Positions 27,458 to 37,700 of a stretch of 64,000 bases of DNA are shown here, in pieces. Source of the stretch: an uncultured Muribaculaceae bacterium (GTDB lineage Bacteria; Bacteroidota; Bacteroidia; Bacteroidales; Muribaculaceae); contig CANCXM010000015.1 in assembly GCA_947381945.1 (NCBI GenBank), positions 1 through 64,000 on the forward strand. The letters are read 5' to 3'. Within the stretch, counting starts at the first letter, position 1. Each line of letters begins with the position of its first letter. The position numbers and the translations under genes are program-made. The notes beneath the pieces are model-generated. The model ran no database searches. It was not told the origin of the DNA and saw only the letters and a program-made list of their open reading frames with translations.

Positions 27458-27510
27458 GGCACAAAAGTGGCATTGTCTGGCAACAGCCGAAACTACTGCC
27501 CTTTTGTGCC
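27458..27510 (-). terminator. Hairpin between the large GH26 gene and the GH94 gene
   Basis: The arms GGCACAAAAG (27458-27467) and CTTTTGTGCC (27501-27510) form a perfect 10-bp stem, and the minus-strand tail is T-rich (TTTCTTTCTTTG). It lies about 15 bp beyond the GH26 stop at 27526. Inside a PUL operon it probably attenuates transcription or stabilises the upstream message rather than stopping it fully. Confidence 0.6.
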
Positions 27511-27525
27511 TGTCAGAACAATTAT

Positions 27526-29262
27526 TTATTTTAGAGTGAAATCACCTCTGTTGAGAACAAGGGGATTGTTGAGGACGGTTGACCACTCGCCGTTGAGATT
27601 CCATTCGATGAATACAGGTCCGTTATCGTCCTGCTCATACCATCCCATGAAGTAGCTCCAGAGAGCGCCGTCGTTGAAAGCGGCATCAACGTCGAGAAGA
27701 TTGCCACACTCCGAAAGGGCCACGATCTTCTTTCCGCCCACGAGATTATAGAGCAGATCGAACTGTGCGGTCTGGTTGGAAAGGGCTTCCTCATAGAGAT
27801 CGGCACCGACAATATCGACCATTGCATCGCCGGGATATGCGGCGCGGATCTTGTCCATTGACGCAGGTTTGCCTTCATCAGAAGTCTGAACAGTCCAGAC
27901 CCAGATAAGGTTGTTGATACCATACTGATTCGTGAGCTTGTCGTAGAGCCATGACCAAAGCTGCTTGGTCACGTCAACACCTGAGTTGCCCCACCAGAAC
28001 CATGAACCCCAGGTGTAGTCACCCGCAGCCTCATGGAAGGGTCGCCAAAGGACGGGGATGTTGGCATCCTGCAGAAGTTTAAGGTAACCCGCGAGTTTTT
28101 TGACATCGGCCTCGGCAACGGTGTTTTCCCATGAGCCTTCGACGAGGACATTGGAGGCGAGGAACTGATCGGATTTTGCATCGTAGCCCAATGAACCGCC
28201 GGCGGGAATAGTCAGGATGATTTCCGTGGCAGTATAATCGTGACCGCTGATGATGAAACCATTTTCACGGATTTCAGCAACCATATCGGCTGTGAGAGTC
28301 ACCGAGTAGTCACCGTCAATGTCGAAATAATCAAGACCGTCGGCAAGCTGACTCCAGCCGCTGTTCTTCACCGAACCTTGTGCCCCGGCATTGACATCCT
28401 TGGCCTTCACGGTAATCACTGAGTTAACGACAGCCTTAGAAAGAAGCTCCTTGGAAGCATCGTCTGTGAGCTGAAGGAAACCTGACCAATCACCGGGCAT
28501 GGCCTGCTCACCGGTCCAGATTGTCACCTCACCGGGCTTCGAGACAGGGACATTCCAGTGCCATGTCATCGCAGGGATGCTTCCGGCTTCCCATACGGAC
28601 TTGACAGGAGTGATGTCGCCATAGTCAATCCAGTTGGCTGGCGACGATGCAAGATGGATGTAGTCAAAACCTACGATAGCGGGATATTTGCCGGATTCGG
28701 CATGGATAAGCTCAGCAAAACCTGTACCCCACGCCACTTCACCCATTGAACCTGAAAGCTGACGCACTCCGTAGTTGTCGACAAGAAGATTATAAACCTT
28801 CTTTGCCTCGGATGTCGCATTGGGATTTATGAGGGATGTTGCCAGAAGAGCCGGGTTGATACCGGTGTTGGTGTTGAATGTGAGGGTAATGGCTTCGGCG
28901 ATGACACTCTTGTCGTCACTGCGGTAGAAAGCTCCGGCAGGAATCTGCAGCACATAGTCCTGATATGGAGTGAGCGTCAGGGGAATAATCACCTGAGTAC
29001 GGTTTTCAGGATTGACAGTGGGCTGCACGGTCTGACCGTTGAGAGTCACGGCAACGTCGGGGTTGATGCCGACAAGATTATTGTAGTCAAGGGTGATTTT
29101 GTCAATCATGGCCGCACGGATTGTCGAACCGTCGGCAAGCGATACCGAGCGGTTGACCATTCCGATTCCGTCAAGAACACCGTAAGGCTTGTCGTCATCT
29201 TCACACGCTGTGAGCGAAAGTCCGACAATTGCTGCGGCAAGCATATATTTGAACTTGTTCAT
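27526..29262 (-). CDS. Surface GH26 beta-mannanase lipoprotein with N-terminal accessory domain
   Basis: The 578-residue protein begins with a lipoprotein signal (SLTACEDDDKPYG). The acidic residues directly after the cysteine match the Bacteroidetes surface-export signal, so it should sit on the cell surface and make the first cuts in mannan. Residues 20-135 form an Ig-like domain, and the rest is a GH26 barrel with an insertion near 300-370. The catalytic acid is the Glu of WRPFHEAAGDYTW near residue 410 and the nucleophile the Glu of ALSECGNL near 517. It follows two glycan-binding proteins in the operon. Confidence 0.92.
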   Translation of the reverse strand: MNKFKYMLAAAIVGLSLTACEDDDKPYGVLDGIGMVNRSVSLADGSTIRAAMIDKITLDYNNLVGINPDVAVTLNGQTVQPTVNPENRTQVIIPLTLTPYQDYVLQIPAGAFYRSDDKSVIAEAITLTFNTNTGINPALLATSLINPNATSEAKKVYNLLVDNYGVRQLSGSMGEVAWGTGFAELIHAESGKYPAIVGFDYIHLASSPANWIDYGDITPVKSVWEAGSIPAMTWHWNVPVSKPGEVTIWTGEQAMPGDWSGFLQLTDDASKELLSKAVVNSVITVKAKDVNAGAQGSVKNSGWSQLADGLDYFDIDGDYSVTLTADMVAEIRENGFIISGHDYTATEIILTIPAGGSLGYDAKSDQFLASNVLVEGSWENTVAEADVKKLAGYLKLLQDANIPVLWRPFHEAAGDYTWGSWFWWGNSGVDVTKQLWSWLYDKLTNQYGINNLIWVWTVQTSDEGKPASMDKIRAAYPGDAMVDIVGADLYEEALSNQTAQFDLLYNLVGGKKIVALSECGNLLDVDAAFNDGALWSYFMGWYEQDDNGPVFIEWNLNGEWSTVLNNPLVLNRGDFTLK

Positions 29263-29293
29263 AACTTTTCAAGTATTGATTTTCTGTTTCTGA

Positions 29294-29340
29294 AGTCCGG
29301 GCCGTGTCCGCCTTCCGGTGCTTGACACGGCCCCCGGACT
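29294..29340 (-). terminator. GC-rich hairpin after the multi-IPT surface protein gene
   Basis: Arms 29294-29308 and 29324-29340 pair over 15 bp with a 2-base bulge. The block starts immediately beyond the TAA stop at 29343. It has no strong T tract, so a message-stabilising or attenuating role is more likely than full termination. Confidence 0.55.
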
Positions 29341-29342
29341 TA

Positions 29343-31643
29343 TTATTCTATTGTAATCTTATTGACCGTGTAGCCATCGCCCGTGATAACAAGGCCGTTT
29401 GAGGCAACGAGATCATCGATGATGTATGATTCAAGGACGATTTCGAGAGGCGATGCAGGAGTGTCGAACTGAGCGGGGAAAGGAGCCGGCAGATTGCCCC
29501 AGTTGTCAGCGTGACGGATAGATACACACCACCATTCACCTTCAGCCACGAGAGGCGTGAGATAGAGACGAAGAATCTGTCCGGGTTTCACACTTGACCA
29601 GTCATAGCCGCCCCATGCGAGATCCTGGTTTCCACCCCAGCCGGAGCATGTCCAACCGGCATCCCAGATGACGGTTTCGAGAGAATTCTCCCACTCGACA
29701 TGAACCTTGCTGACAACACACTGCTGACCTTGGATGACGAGAGCGGTAGTGCTCCATCCGTCGTCGGTACCGAGAATGCGGCTAAGTACATCAGCTGTAA
29801 GTTCGACTTCCGCAAGAGTAGCATCAACCGCCGGTTCGAGAGTCACGATGGTACCCCAGTTGGCATCGTTGACCTGAATCTGAGGAGCATCCCCTGCAGG
29901 AGTGATGTGGAACACAAGTTTTGCACCTGAGGGCACACCTTCGAAGGATTCCTTGTAGATACGGAACTTGTTGACACCCTCGTCGCCGCTCCAGTCAAGG
30001 TTGATGACCTGATTGAAGATGACATTCTCGACATGGGTTGCGGGAATGACCGCGATGTCATAGCTGATTTCACCGTTTGATGAAACAAGAGTGAAGTTGC
30101 TGTTCTTACCTGCGTTTTCGGGTACCTGTATGATAAGGCGGTCACCGTTGAGGATATACTGGACATTGTTGCCGTTGACCTTCACGCCAGTAAGCTTGTC
30201 GGCATTGGCGATGGTGATGATGAAGGTCTCACCGGCATTGATTTCAGTCTCCTCTCCGGGAAGGACTGTAGCGTAGGCACATTCGGGAGCTGAAAGTTCG
30301 ATGGCAGCGACTTCGACTGTCTCTCCGTTGGTAAGAGTGAGGGTCACAGTGTTGCTTCCGGCCGAGAGGGTTGCGGGAACCGTGAGCGTGAATTCCGTTG
30401 CCGACGGATTTGCAACCTCGACAGTCGTCGAGCCTGCGAATGTGATGGATGCGACATGCTGAAGATTGCGTCCGCTGACGGTCAATGCACCGGCAAGGGC
30501 CGCAGGCGAAGGATTGTAGGCCACGGCCTCAGGCTTGAGTGTTGAGATAGCGACCTCGATACCTGCACCTGAACCGGTCGAGAGGATGGCATTGCCGCTC
30601 TGAGTTCCTTCCGGAACAGTCACCGAGATTTCAGTAGCTGACTTTTCAGAGGGTTCGACAGCATCAGCGACACCGGGGAAGGTCACGGAGGTGACAAGTT
30701 CCATGTTGACACCTTTGAACTTCACGACATCTCCGGCCCACACATCAGCGGCGGGTTCGGCCACGACATCTCCGGGAAGGGCAACGCCGATAGTCGCGAC
30801 AGCAACTTTAACGCCTGAGGCGGGCACCATGCAGATGGTTCCGTCGGTGACGTTGGCAGGAAGAATGAACGAAAGTTTGTCGCCGTCGACAGTAAATTCA
30901 ACCTCATCGTCATTAGGCATGATGACTTTAGTCACGAGATCAACGTTGCTGACAGTGACTGTGACAGTCTCGCCGGGTTTAGCACCGGTGAGGTCGAGGA
31001 CATCGGCAACCGCAGGGAGAGTGACTGTAAGTTCATCCTCTGAGTAAATCCAGTTGGGAATCTCCGCACCGTCGCTGAGGATGATTTTGCCGGACTGAGC
31101 TTCAGCAGGCACGGGGAGCTTGATTTCATAGCGTGAATGAGAAGTGAATTCCTCCTCGGAAACAGCAACATCATCCGCGAAAATCACTTCGGAAATCAGA
31201 TTGAGATAATCACCGGTGAGAGTGAGAACGTCACCGGCCTTGACAGTAAGGGGCGAAACCTTGTCAAGAGAGATCGGTTCGGTAAAGGAAAGAAGAGTCT
31301 TTGTGGTGATGTCGCCTTTGGAGGAGTGGAGCACCACATAGCCCGGCATCGCATCCTGCGGAACAGTGATGCGGATTTCATTGTCGGAAATCACTTTTAT
31401 GTCAGTAATGCCGCCTGAACCAGGAAGAGTGATTGACTGGATGTGCTTCATGCCTGAGCCAAGGAAACGGAGCTCACCGCCACGCGCCACCGGACAGGGG
31501 CCGAAAACATTGAGCGAGACACCTCCGACATATTGCTCGGTGCTGAAATCGTCGTCATCGTCATCGCAGGAAGTGAATGCGAATCCTGACATCAGCATCA
31601 GGGATGCCATTACGGCAGCCGTGAGTTTATTTATTGCTTTCAT
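29343..31643 (-). CDS. Surface glycan-binding lipoprotein with multiple IPT/TIG repeats
   Basis: The 766-residue protein has a lipoprotein signal ending FAFTSC followed by six Asp, a strong surface-export signal. From about residue 40 to 535 it is a string of roughly six IPT/TIG-like Ig modules of 75-85 residues, each with a G-G/D-x-L-x-x-x-G-x-N/D-L turn. The last 225 residues look like two related beta-sandwich modules. One ends LVIQGQQCVVSKVHVEWE and the other LVITGDGYTVNKITIE. Aromatic residues (W-G-G-N, W-W-C) suggest carbohydrate contact. The long Ig stalk would hold the C-terminal binding modules away from the cell. It is an SGBP by position and architecture. Confidence 0.85.
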   Translation of the reverse strand: MKAINKLTAAVMASLMLMSGFAFTSCDDDDDDFSTEQYVGGVSLNVFGPCPVARGGELRFLGSGMKHIQSITLPGSGGITDIKVISDNEIRITVPQDAMPGYVVLHSSKGDITTKTLLSFTEPISLDKVSPLTVKAGDVLTLTGDYLNLISEVIFADDVAVSEEEFTSHSRYEIKLPVPAEAQSGKIILSDGAEIPNWIYSEDELTVTLPAVADVLDLTGAKPGETVTVTVSNVDLVTKVIMPNDDEVEFTVDGDKLSFILPANVTDGTICMVPASGVKVAVATIGVALPGDVVAEPAADVWAGDVVKFKGVNMELVTSVTFPGVADAVEPSEKSATEISVTVPEGTQSGNAILSTGSGAGIEVAISTLKPEAVAYNPSPAALAGALTVSGRNLQHVASITFAGSTTVEVANPSATEFTLTVPATLSAGSNTVTLTLTNGETVEVAAIELSAPECAYATVLPGEETEINAGETFIITIANADKLTGVKVNGNNVQYILNGDRLIIQVPENAGKNSNFTLVSSNGEISYDIAVIPATHVENVIFNQVINLDWSGDEGVNKFRIYKESFEGVPSGAKLVFHITPAGDAPQIQVNDANWGTIVTLEPAVDATLAEVELTADVLSRILGTDDGWSTTALVIQGQQCVVSKVHVEWENSLETVIWDAGWTCSGWGGNQDLAWGGYDWSSVKPGQILRLYLTPLVAEGEWWCVSIRHADNWGNLPAPFPAQFDTPASPLEIVLESYIIDDLVASNGLVITGDGYTVNKITIE

Positions 31644-31661
31644 GATGATATTCTTTGGATA

Positions 31662-32975
31662 TTATTCAATGGGCACTACGCGGAAATTGTCAATGCAGAT
31701 GACGGGTGAACAGTCAGTGCCGGCCACGCCGCCGTGCCATACGAAGAGGGTCAGGCCGTCGAAATAGCTTGCGTTCAACTTTCCGGCTGAACCGCCTTCG
31801 TGGGTGTAGGTAAAGGTGTTGAGGGCAAGACTGACAGTCTGCCACTGATTATCGGTCGTGAACGAACCTGTGGTCTGCCATGGATTCCACAGACCTCGCG
31901 GTAAAGTAGCTTCGCTGTAATAACCATTGCTTCCGTTCGCGTAATCGACCATTGATGACGGAGTAAACATCACCTGCAGTGCAGATGACGACCATGGATT
32001 GGACGAAGGAACCAGACATTCAAATTTCACCTGAAGATTATCCACACCATAGTCGGCGAGCATCTCAGCGAAATCAGGCATATCCTTAAGGGAGGGGAAT
32101 CCTGCCGAGGGTTCGGGCCAGTAGTTCATACAGAACTGATCTTCCGCCCATGTGCCGCCAATATCACCGAGCATGTCGGCACCACCGAAGTAGAGGTAGT
32201 TGCCGTCAATAGCCTCGATTCCGGCATCGGCTCCCGGCTCGTGAATCATACCGTTGCGCCAACCGTGGCCGGTCGTCAGACCTCCGTGCGAACCGTCCCA
32301 ATCGAAAAGGATGTTACGGCTGTCGCGGAACTGGAATGCCGAACGTCCGGTACCATAGATGGTGTTGACGTTCATGTAGCCCGCGGGAGCATTGTCCGGT
32401 ACGATAAACTTGATGGCTGTCTTGGAGATTGATGTGATGTTCTCGGAAGGAACATTGACATTGCCGGCCATTGATATGGTCAGAGGCACATTGGGATCGT
32501 CGATGAAATAATCGCCATAGATGGTGGCTTCGCTTCCTGCGGGAGCATATTCACATGACATCGAACGGACCGACGGACCGGGGACAAGGACATTGAAATC
32601 ATAGTCCACGGTATCACCGTTCTTGGTCACCATGTAGATTTTGTTGGTGACAACGTCAGGAATACCACCGGGGACGGCGATAAGGAGAGTATGGTCAGTG
32701 ATATAGCTTGTGTTGAGGACAGCCTTCTGGTCGTTGAAGTAGAGTTCGTGGATTGAAGTCAGGTTGTCGCCCACAATGCAGATGAGATTGTCGAGATAGG
32801 CACCTGTCAGGAGTGAATCGGAGGCTGCAGCTCCGGCCGGACGGATATATTTCACCACCGGTTTGCCCGAGGTAAGCTCAAACTTGTCGGGCTGGTCCTC
32901 GCAAGAGACGGCTGTCAGACCGAGTGCCACGGCAGCCATGCCGAGAAACCATTTATTGTTGAATACAGTTTTCAT
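31662..32975 (-). CDS. Surface glycan-binding lipoprotein (SGBP-B-like)
   Basis: The 437-residue lipoprotein (VSCEDQPDKFE) has acidic residues after the cysteine, indicating surface export. Residues 35-215 contain two IPT/TIG-like modules. Residues 220-437 form a C-terminal glycan-binding domain like that of SGBP-B proteins from xyloglucan PULs, rich in Trp and Tyr (GLWNPWQTTGSF, LTLFVWHGGVAG). It lies 19 bp from the IPT protein gene and 25 bp from SusD, so it is part of one operon. It should bind mannan and pass it to SusCD. Confidence 0.87.
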   Translation of the reverse strand: MKTVFNNKWFLGMAAVALGLTAVSCEDQPDKFELTSGKPVVKYIRPAGAAASDSLLTGAYLDNLICIVGDNLTSIHELYFNDQKAVLNTSYITDHTLLIAVPGGIPDVVTNKIYMVTKNGDTVDYDFNVLVPGPSVRSMSCEYAPAGSEATIYGDYFIDDPNVPLTISMAGNVNVPSENITSISKTAIKFIVPDNAPAGYMNVNTIYGTGRSAFQFRDSRNILFDWDGSHGGLTTGHGWRNGMIHEPGADAGIEAIDGNYLYFGGADMLGDIGGTWAEDQFCMNYWPEPSAGFPSLKDMPDFAEMLADYGVDNLQVKFECLVPSSNPWSSSALQVMFTPSSMVDYANGSNGYYSEATLPRGLWNPWQTTGSFTTDNQWQTVSLALNTFTYTHEGGSAGKLNASYFDGLTLFVWHGGVAGTDCSPVICIDNFRVVPIE

Positions 32976-33000
32976 TGTGTTTACGCTTACGGTTTAAGGG

Positions 33001-34758
33001 TTAGTAGGCATAGAGTTCGCGCACTTCCTCGTGGATAGGATCAGCAAGGAGGTTCTTGTTGAGCGCGGTGTCGGTGGTCGGGAAGGGGAGTGTGAAGCTC
33101 GAAGCTGTCACATTGGGAGCTGCTGTCGTCTCATCGTAACCGGCTTCAGCACCATCGTTTGCAGCTGCGGCCTTCGAGACATCCCAAACGCCATTCTCAT
33201 AGTAATATTTGAAAAGCTGGTTGAGATTCCAGTATGAATTGCGGCGCTGACCGACGAGTTCGTTGATTGCACGCTGGGTGTCGTAGTAGGCGAGGCGCAC
33301 ATAGTCATACCAACGGTCACCTTCGCCGGCAAGCTCCAGACGACGTTCTTTCCAGACATCATCGAAAGTTATCTTTGTGTAAGGAGTGGAACCGGGAATC
33401 GCACGGCCACGCACTGAGTTGAACGCCGCGAGAGCAGAAGCATCGGAAGTCTCGGAGCTGTTGCCAAGCACGGCCTCGGCATAAATCAGATAGACATCGC
33501 TGAGACGAAGGATATGAGTGGCAAGCTGATTGTACATATTGCCTGCCGAGACACCGGTCGCAGCCTCATGGTCGGCATTGTTACCATAGAGATGCTTCAC
33601 GTTGTAGGCACCTGTGGGCGACTGCCATTCACCGGGACCGCCTTTGCCGTAGTCCTCAGTATCGTAGCAGAATTTCAACACATCGAAACCGCCCTTGTTT
33701 GTCCAGAAATATTCATATTTGTCACCGGGAAGCATCATCACAGCCTTGCGGCGGGTATCTGTATCGATGCGCATTGCCGGATTAGTATTGATGATGTCAA
33801 TACCAAAGGCATCCTGAAGGTCAACCGACGGGCCTCCGTAGCCGCCCCAGCAGTCACCGAACTCGTCGAAACCAACCGGAGCAAGGTCGCTCTGAAGAGT
33901 GTTTTGCTGAGTCCAGGGATCACGTCCGGCACTCCAGCGCCATGCGATGAGTGATTCCTCGCTGTCGTTATTGGCAAGACGGAACACATCAGCATAGTTG
34001 TCAAGCAGATGACGGCCTGAGTTGTCGATGACATCCTTTGCGAGTTTTGCGGCCATATCAAGGTCTGACTGAACGCGCGACCCATTCTGTCCGAGTCCCG
34101 AACGGGTCAGATAGACTTTGGCAAGAAGTGCTTCGGCACAGTAGTAGTCAATGCGGCCTTTCGCAGCCTTCGGGGGAAGAAGCTCCATGGCCTTTTCGAG
34201 AGTCATGATGATGTATTCGTAGACATCGGCACGCTGAACCTTGAACTTTGTGCTGTAGGTTCCGGCTCCAATCTCGGCGGTATTGTCGTGAATAATGGGC
34301 ACATCGCCGAACGTACGGACAAGGTAGAAGTAGGCCATTGCCTTCCATGTCAGACACTCGCCCTGAGTATAGTTCTTCACTGTCTGACTCGGTCCGGAGG
34401 CTGCTCCAATGTAGTTATAGACGGTATTGGCATGACCGATTGCCGCCCAAAGTGAACACGACATGTTGACGAGGTCCTCATCCGTGCCGTTGATGGTGAA
34501 TGTCAGGTAGGGAGAACTGCCCCAGTACATATTGCCTGAAAGCACCTCGCCGACTTTGATGAAACCGCGCTGGAAGTCATACCACGGAGAATTGTAGAGG
34601 TAGTTGACACCCTGATAACACTGCTCATCGTTCTGATAGAAATTCCCTGCGTTGTAGTTATCCTCGGCAGGACGGTTCAGGAAGTCATCACAGGAAGTGA
34701 GCCCCAGACCAAAGGCAGCGACGACGGCTGTATATTTTATTGTGCTGAATATTTTCAT
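33001..34758 (-). CDS. SusD-like nutrient-binding lipoprotein (mannan PUL)
   Basis: The 585-residue protein is the surface lid of a SusCD importer. The signal LTSCDDFLNRPAEDNYN has the typical SusD lipobox and post-cysteine motif. TPR-like helices dominate the first half, and KERRLELAGEGDRWYDYVRL is the classic SusD C-terminal signature. It is 21 bp downstream of susC. Binding specificity for beta-mannan is inferred from the neighbouring mannanases. Confidence 0.95.
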   Translation of the reverse strand: MKIFSTIKYTAVVAAFGLGLTSCDDFLNRPAEDNYNAGNFYQNDEQCYQGVNYLYNSPWYDFQRGFIKVGEVLSGNMYWGSSPYLTFTINGTDEDLVNMSCSLWAAIGHANTVYNYIGAASGPSQTVKNYTQGECLTWKAMAYFYLVRTFGDVPIIHDNTAEIGAGTYSTKFKVQRADVYEYIIMTLEKAMELLPPKAAKGRIDYYCAEALLAKVYLTRSGLGQNGSRVQSDLDMAAKLAKDVIDNSGRHLLDNYADVFRLANNDSEESLIAWRWSAGRDPWTQQNTLQSDLAPVGFDEFGDCWGGYGGPSVDLQDAFGIDIINTNPAMRIDTDTRRKAVMMLPGDKYEYFWTNKGGFDVLKFCYDTEDYGKGGPGEWQSPTGAYNVKHLYGNNADHEAATGVSAGNMYNQLATHILRLSDVYLIYAEAVLGNSSETSDASALAAFNSVRGRAIPGSTPYTKITFDDVWKERRLELAGEGDRWYDYVRLAYYDTQRAINELVGQRRNSYWNLNQLFKYYYENGVWDVSKAAAANDGAEAGYDETTAAPNVTASSFTLPFPTTDTALNKNLLADPIHEEVRELYAY

Positions 34759-34779
34759 GATTTTGTCACTGATTAAGGA

Positions 34780-37700
34780 TTAGAATGAGAGATTTAATCC
34801 GAAAGAATAGGTGGTCGGCGAAGGATAGCGTCCGAAGTCAAGACCGTAGACCAGACCTGATGAATCCTGGGTAGAAGCACCGACCTCGGGGTCATAGCCC
34901 TTATACTTGGTCCAGGTGTGGAGGTTCTGGAGGTTGCAGTAGAGACGGAGATTCTCGATGCGCAGACGCTGGAGCAACTTCTTGGGGAAGGTGTAGCCGA
35001 AGGTGATGTTCTTCAGACGGATGTAGGAACCATCCTCGATGTAGCGGTCCGAGATGCGGTCATTGTCGGCAGGGTCATTGAGGCGCGCAGCGGGTGTGTT
35101 GGTCTTCCAGTTTGCCACGCGGACATTCTGAATGTCGTCATACCAGTTCTGTCCGGCAGGATAAACCTTTGTAGGATCAATCGGAACGAGCTGTGCACGG
35201 TCATTGACAGTGCGGAGCTGGTTGGTCCACGTCGACTTCATGCTCGTCATGTTAATCGAGAGATAGTTCATGACATCATTGCCATACGAGCCATTGAGGA
35301 AGATTGAAAGGTCAAAATTCTTGTAGCGGAAGGTGTTGGTCCAACCGAAAGTAAAGTCAGGCATGGGATTGCCGATGACAGTGCGGTCATGCTCGTCGAT
35401 GATACCGTCGGGCTTGCCGTCGGGACCGCTCACGTCCTTGTATTTGAGGTCACCTACCCACACGGTGTTGCTCTTGTTGAACACACCGTCGGAAGGATAT
35501 GTCGCCACATCGTGGGGTGAGTTCTTGATATCCTCGAAGTCGCGGTAGACACCGTCGACCTTGTAGCCGTAGAAATTGTAGAGGGGCTGACCGATTTCCG
35601 AAACTGAAACCACGTCACTCCACTGGCCGTAGCCGACGAGCTGCGCGTTGCTTGTGCCTGAAAGGGCCTTGAGTTCGTTGCGGTTGAAAGAGAACTGGAT
35701 GCTCGATTCCCACTCGAAATCGCCTACGAAGGGACGACCTGTGAGTTCGATTTCAAAACCCTTGTTCTCAATCTCACCATAGTTACCCATCGGCGATGCG
35801 AGCGCTGAAGAGCCGTTGCCGAGAGTACCCATATAGGATGGGAGTTGAAGCGACATGAGCATGTCTTTCGAGGTCTTGATGTAGGCATCGGCCACAAGAT
35901 TGAGTCGGTTGTTGAAGAAGTTAAGGTCAAGACCGAGGTTCCATTGTTCCTGAGTTTCCCACTTCACTGCAGTGTTGGGAATGTTGGCGGGACGGTAGCC
36001 GAGACCGAGAGCCGACGGCATACGCGACATGGATGTACCCCACTTATAACCACCGATGTTGGCATTACCTGTCTGGCCCCAGCCGAGACGGAGTTTACCG
36101 TTGTTGAACCACTCGCTCAGACCGGAGAAGAATTTCTCATTGCTGAAACGCCATGCTCCTGCGACGGAGTGGAAACCGGCCCAACGGTTGTCGGGACCGA
36201 AGTTTGAGGAACCGTCATAACGGTAGGTATAGGTCAGCATATAGCGGCCATCCCAGTTGAGGGTCTCACGGGTAAAGAAAGAGGCCATTGCCGAACTGCC
36301 GAAGCTTTCACCGATATTATATGAGTTCTTGTTGCCCAAGGCAGGATTGTGGACTTCATTTGAAGGAAGACCGGAAGCAAAGATGCTTGTGTTGTTCCAG
36401 GAAGACTCCCAACATTCCTGACCAATCATGGCAGTGTAGCTCAGCTTGCTCCATTCGCCGGAATAGGTGATATAGTTCTTCAACTGCCAGAACCATGAAT
36501 CGTTCTTGGCGATGGCGCTTTCGTTGCTTGCGCGCACCCATGTGCCGAGATCGACAGTCGGTTTGAAGCGGTCGCCCTTTGAATTGCTGACATCATAGCC
36601 GAACTCGGCGTGCCAAAGGAGATTCTTTATCGGTGTCACGTCAAAGAAGAAGTTACCGGAAAGTTTCTTACGGCGGAGTTCAATCTTGTCGAGCATGGCA
36701 AGCGCAATGGGGTTGGGGTTGGTATAACCCTCGCGGACGATTGACGAATAGTTTCCGTCGACGTCATAGATAGGGATATCTGGAAGCGTAGAGAGCGAAT
36801 AGTAGATGATACCCTGCTCACCGTCGGCGAGCTTGAGGTTTTCACGGGTATCGGCGTAGGTGGCCGACATGCCGAGTTTCAACCAGGATTTGAGCTGCGC
36901 GTCGAGGTTGGCACGGAAGGAGAAGCGTTCGAAGTCAGAACCGATGAGCGTACCTTCCTGATTCATATAGGAACCGGAAACATAGTACGACACTTTATCT
37001 GTTCCACCTTGTGCCGAAATCTGATGCTGATTCTGGAAAGCTGTGCGGAACATGGCATCCTGCCAGTTTGTACCCTTGCCGAGAATCGAGGGATCGCTGT
37101 AATAGTCATTAGTCTTCACATAGCCCTGCGAAGCGAAATCATTGTAAAGCTCGGCATACTCACGGAGATTCATGATGTCGAGGCGTTCGGTCTGATGGTG
37201 CCATGCAACCATACCGTCGTATGTAAACTTAGCCTCACCCGCTTTACCGCGCTTGGTGGTGATGAGCACGACACCGTTGGAGCCCTGCGCACCATAGATG
37301 GCGGTTGCAGAGGCATCCTTGAGAATTTCCATCGAGACAATGTCGGAGGGGTTGATGGTGGAAAGAGGTGATACGGTCGACACCTTACCGTTGCCGAGAG
37401 CATCGCCCAGACCGAAGTCAGAACCTGAATTACCGCCACCCTGCACGATGACACCGTCAATCACATAGAGAGGTTCGGCATTGGCATTGATGGTGGCCTG
37501 ACCACGCACACGGATTGACGATGACGAACCGGGAGCACCGGAAGTCGAAACGGCCTGCACACCTGTCGCACGGCCCTGTAGAGATTGATCAAGGTTGGTG
37601 ATGACCGAACCACGCATGGCATCCTCGTTGAGCGATGAGGAAGCTCCCGCAAGGTCGCTCTTCTTCATGGTACCGTAGCCGACAACAACCACCTCGTCAA

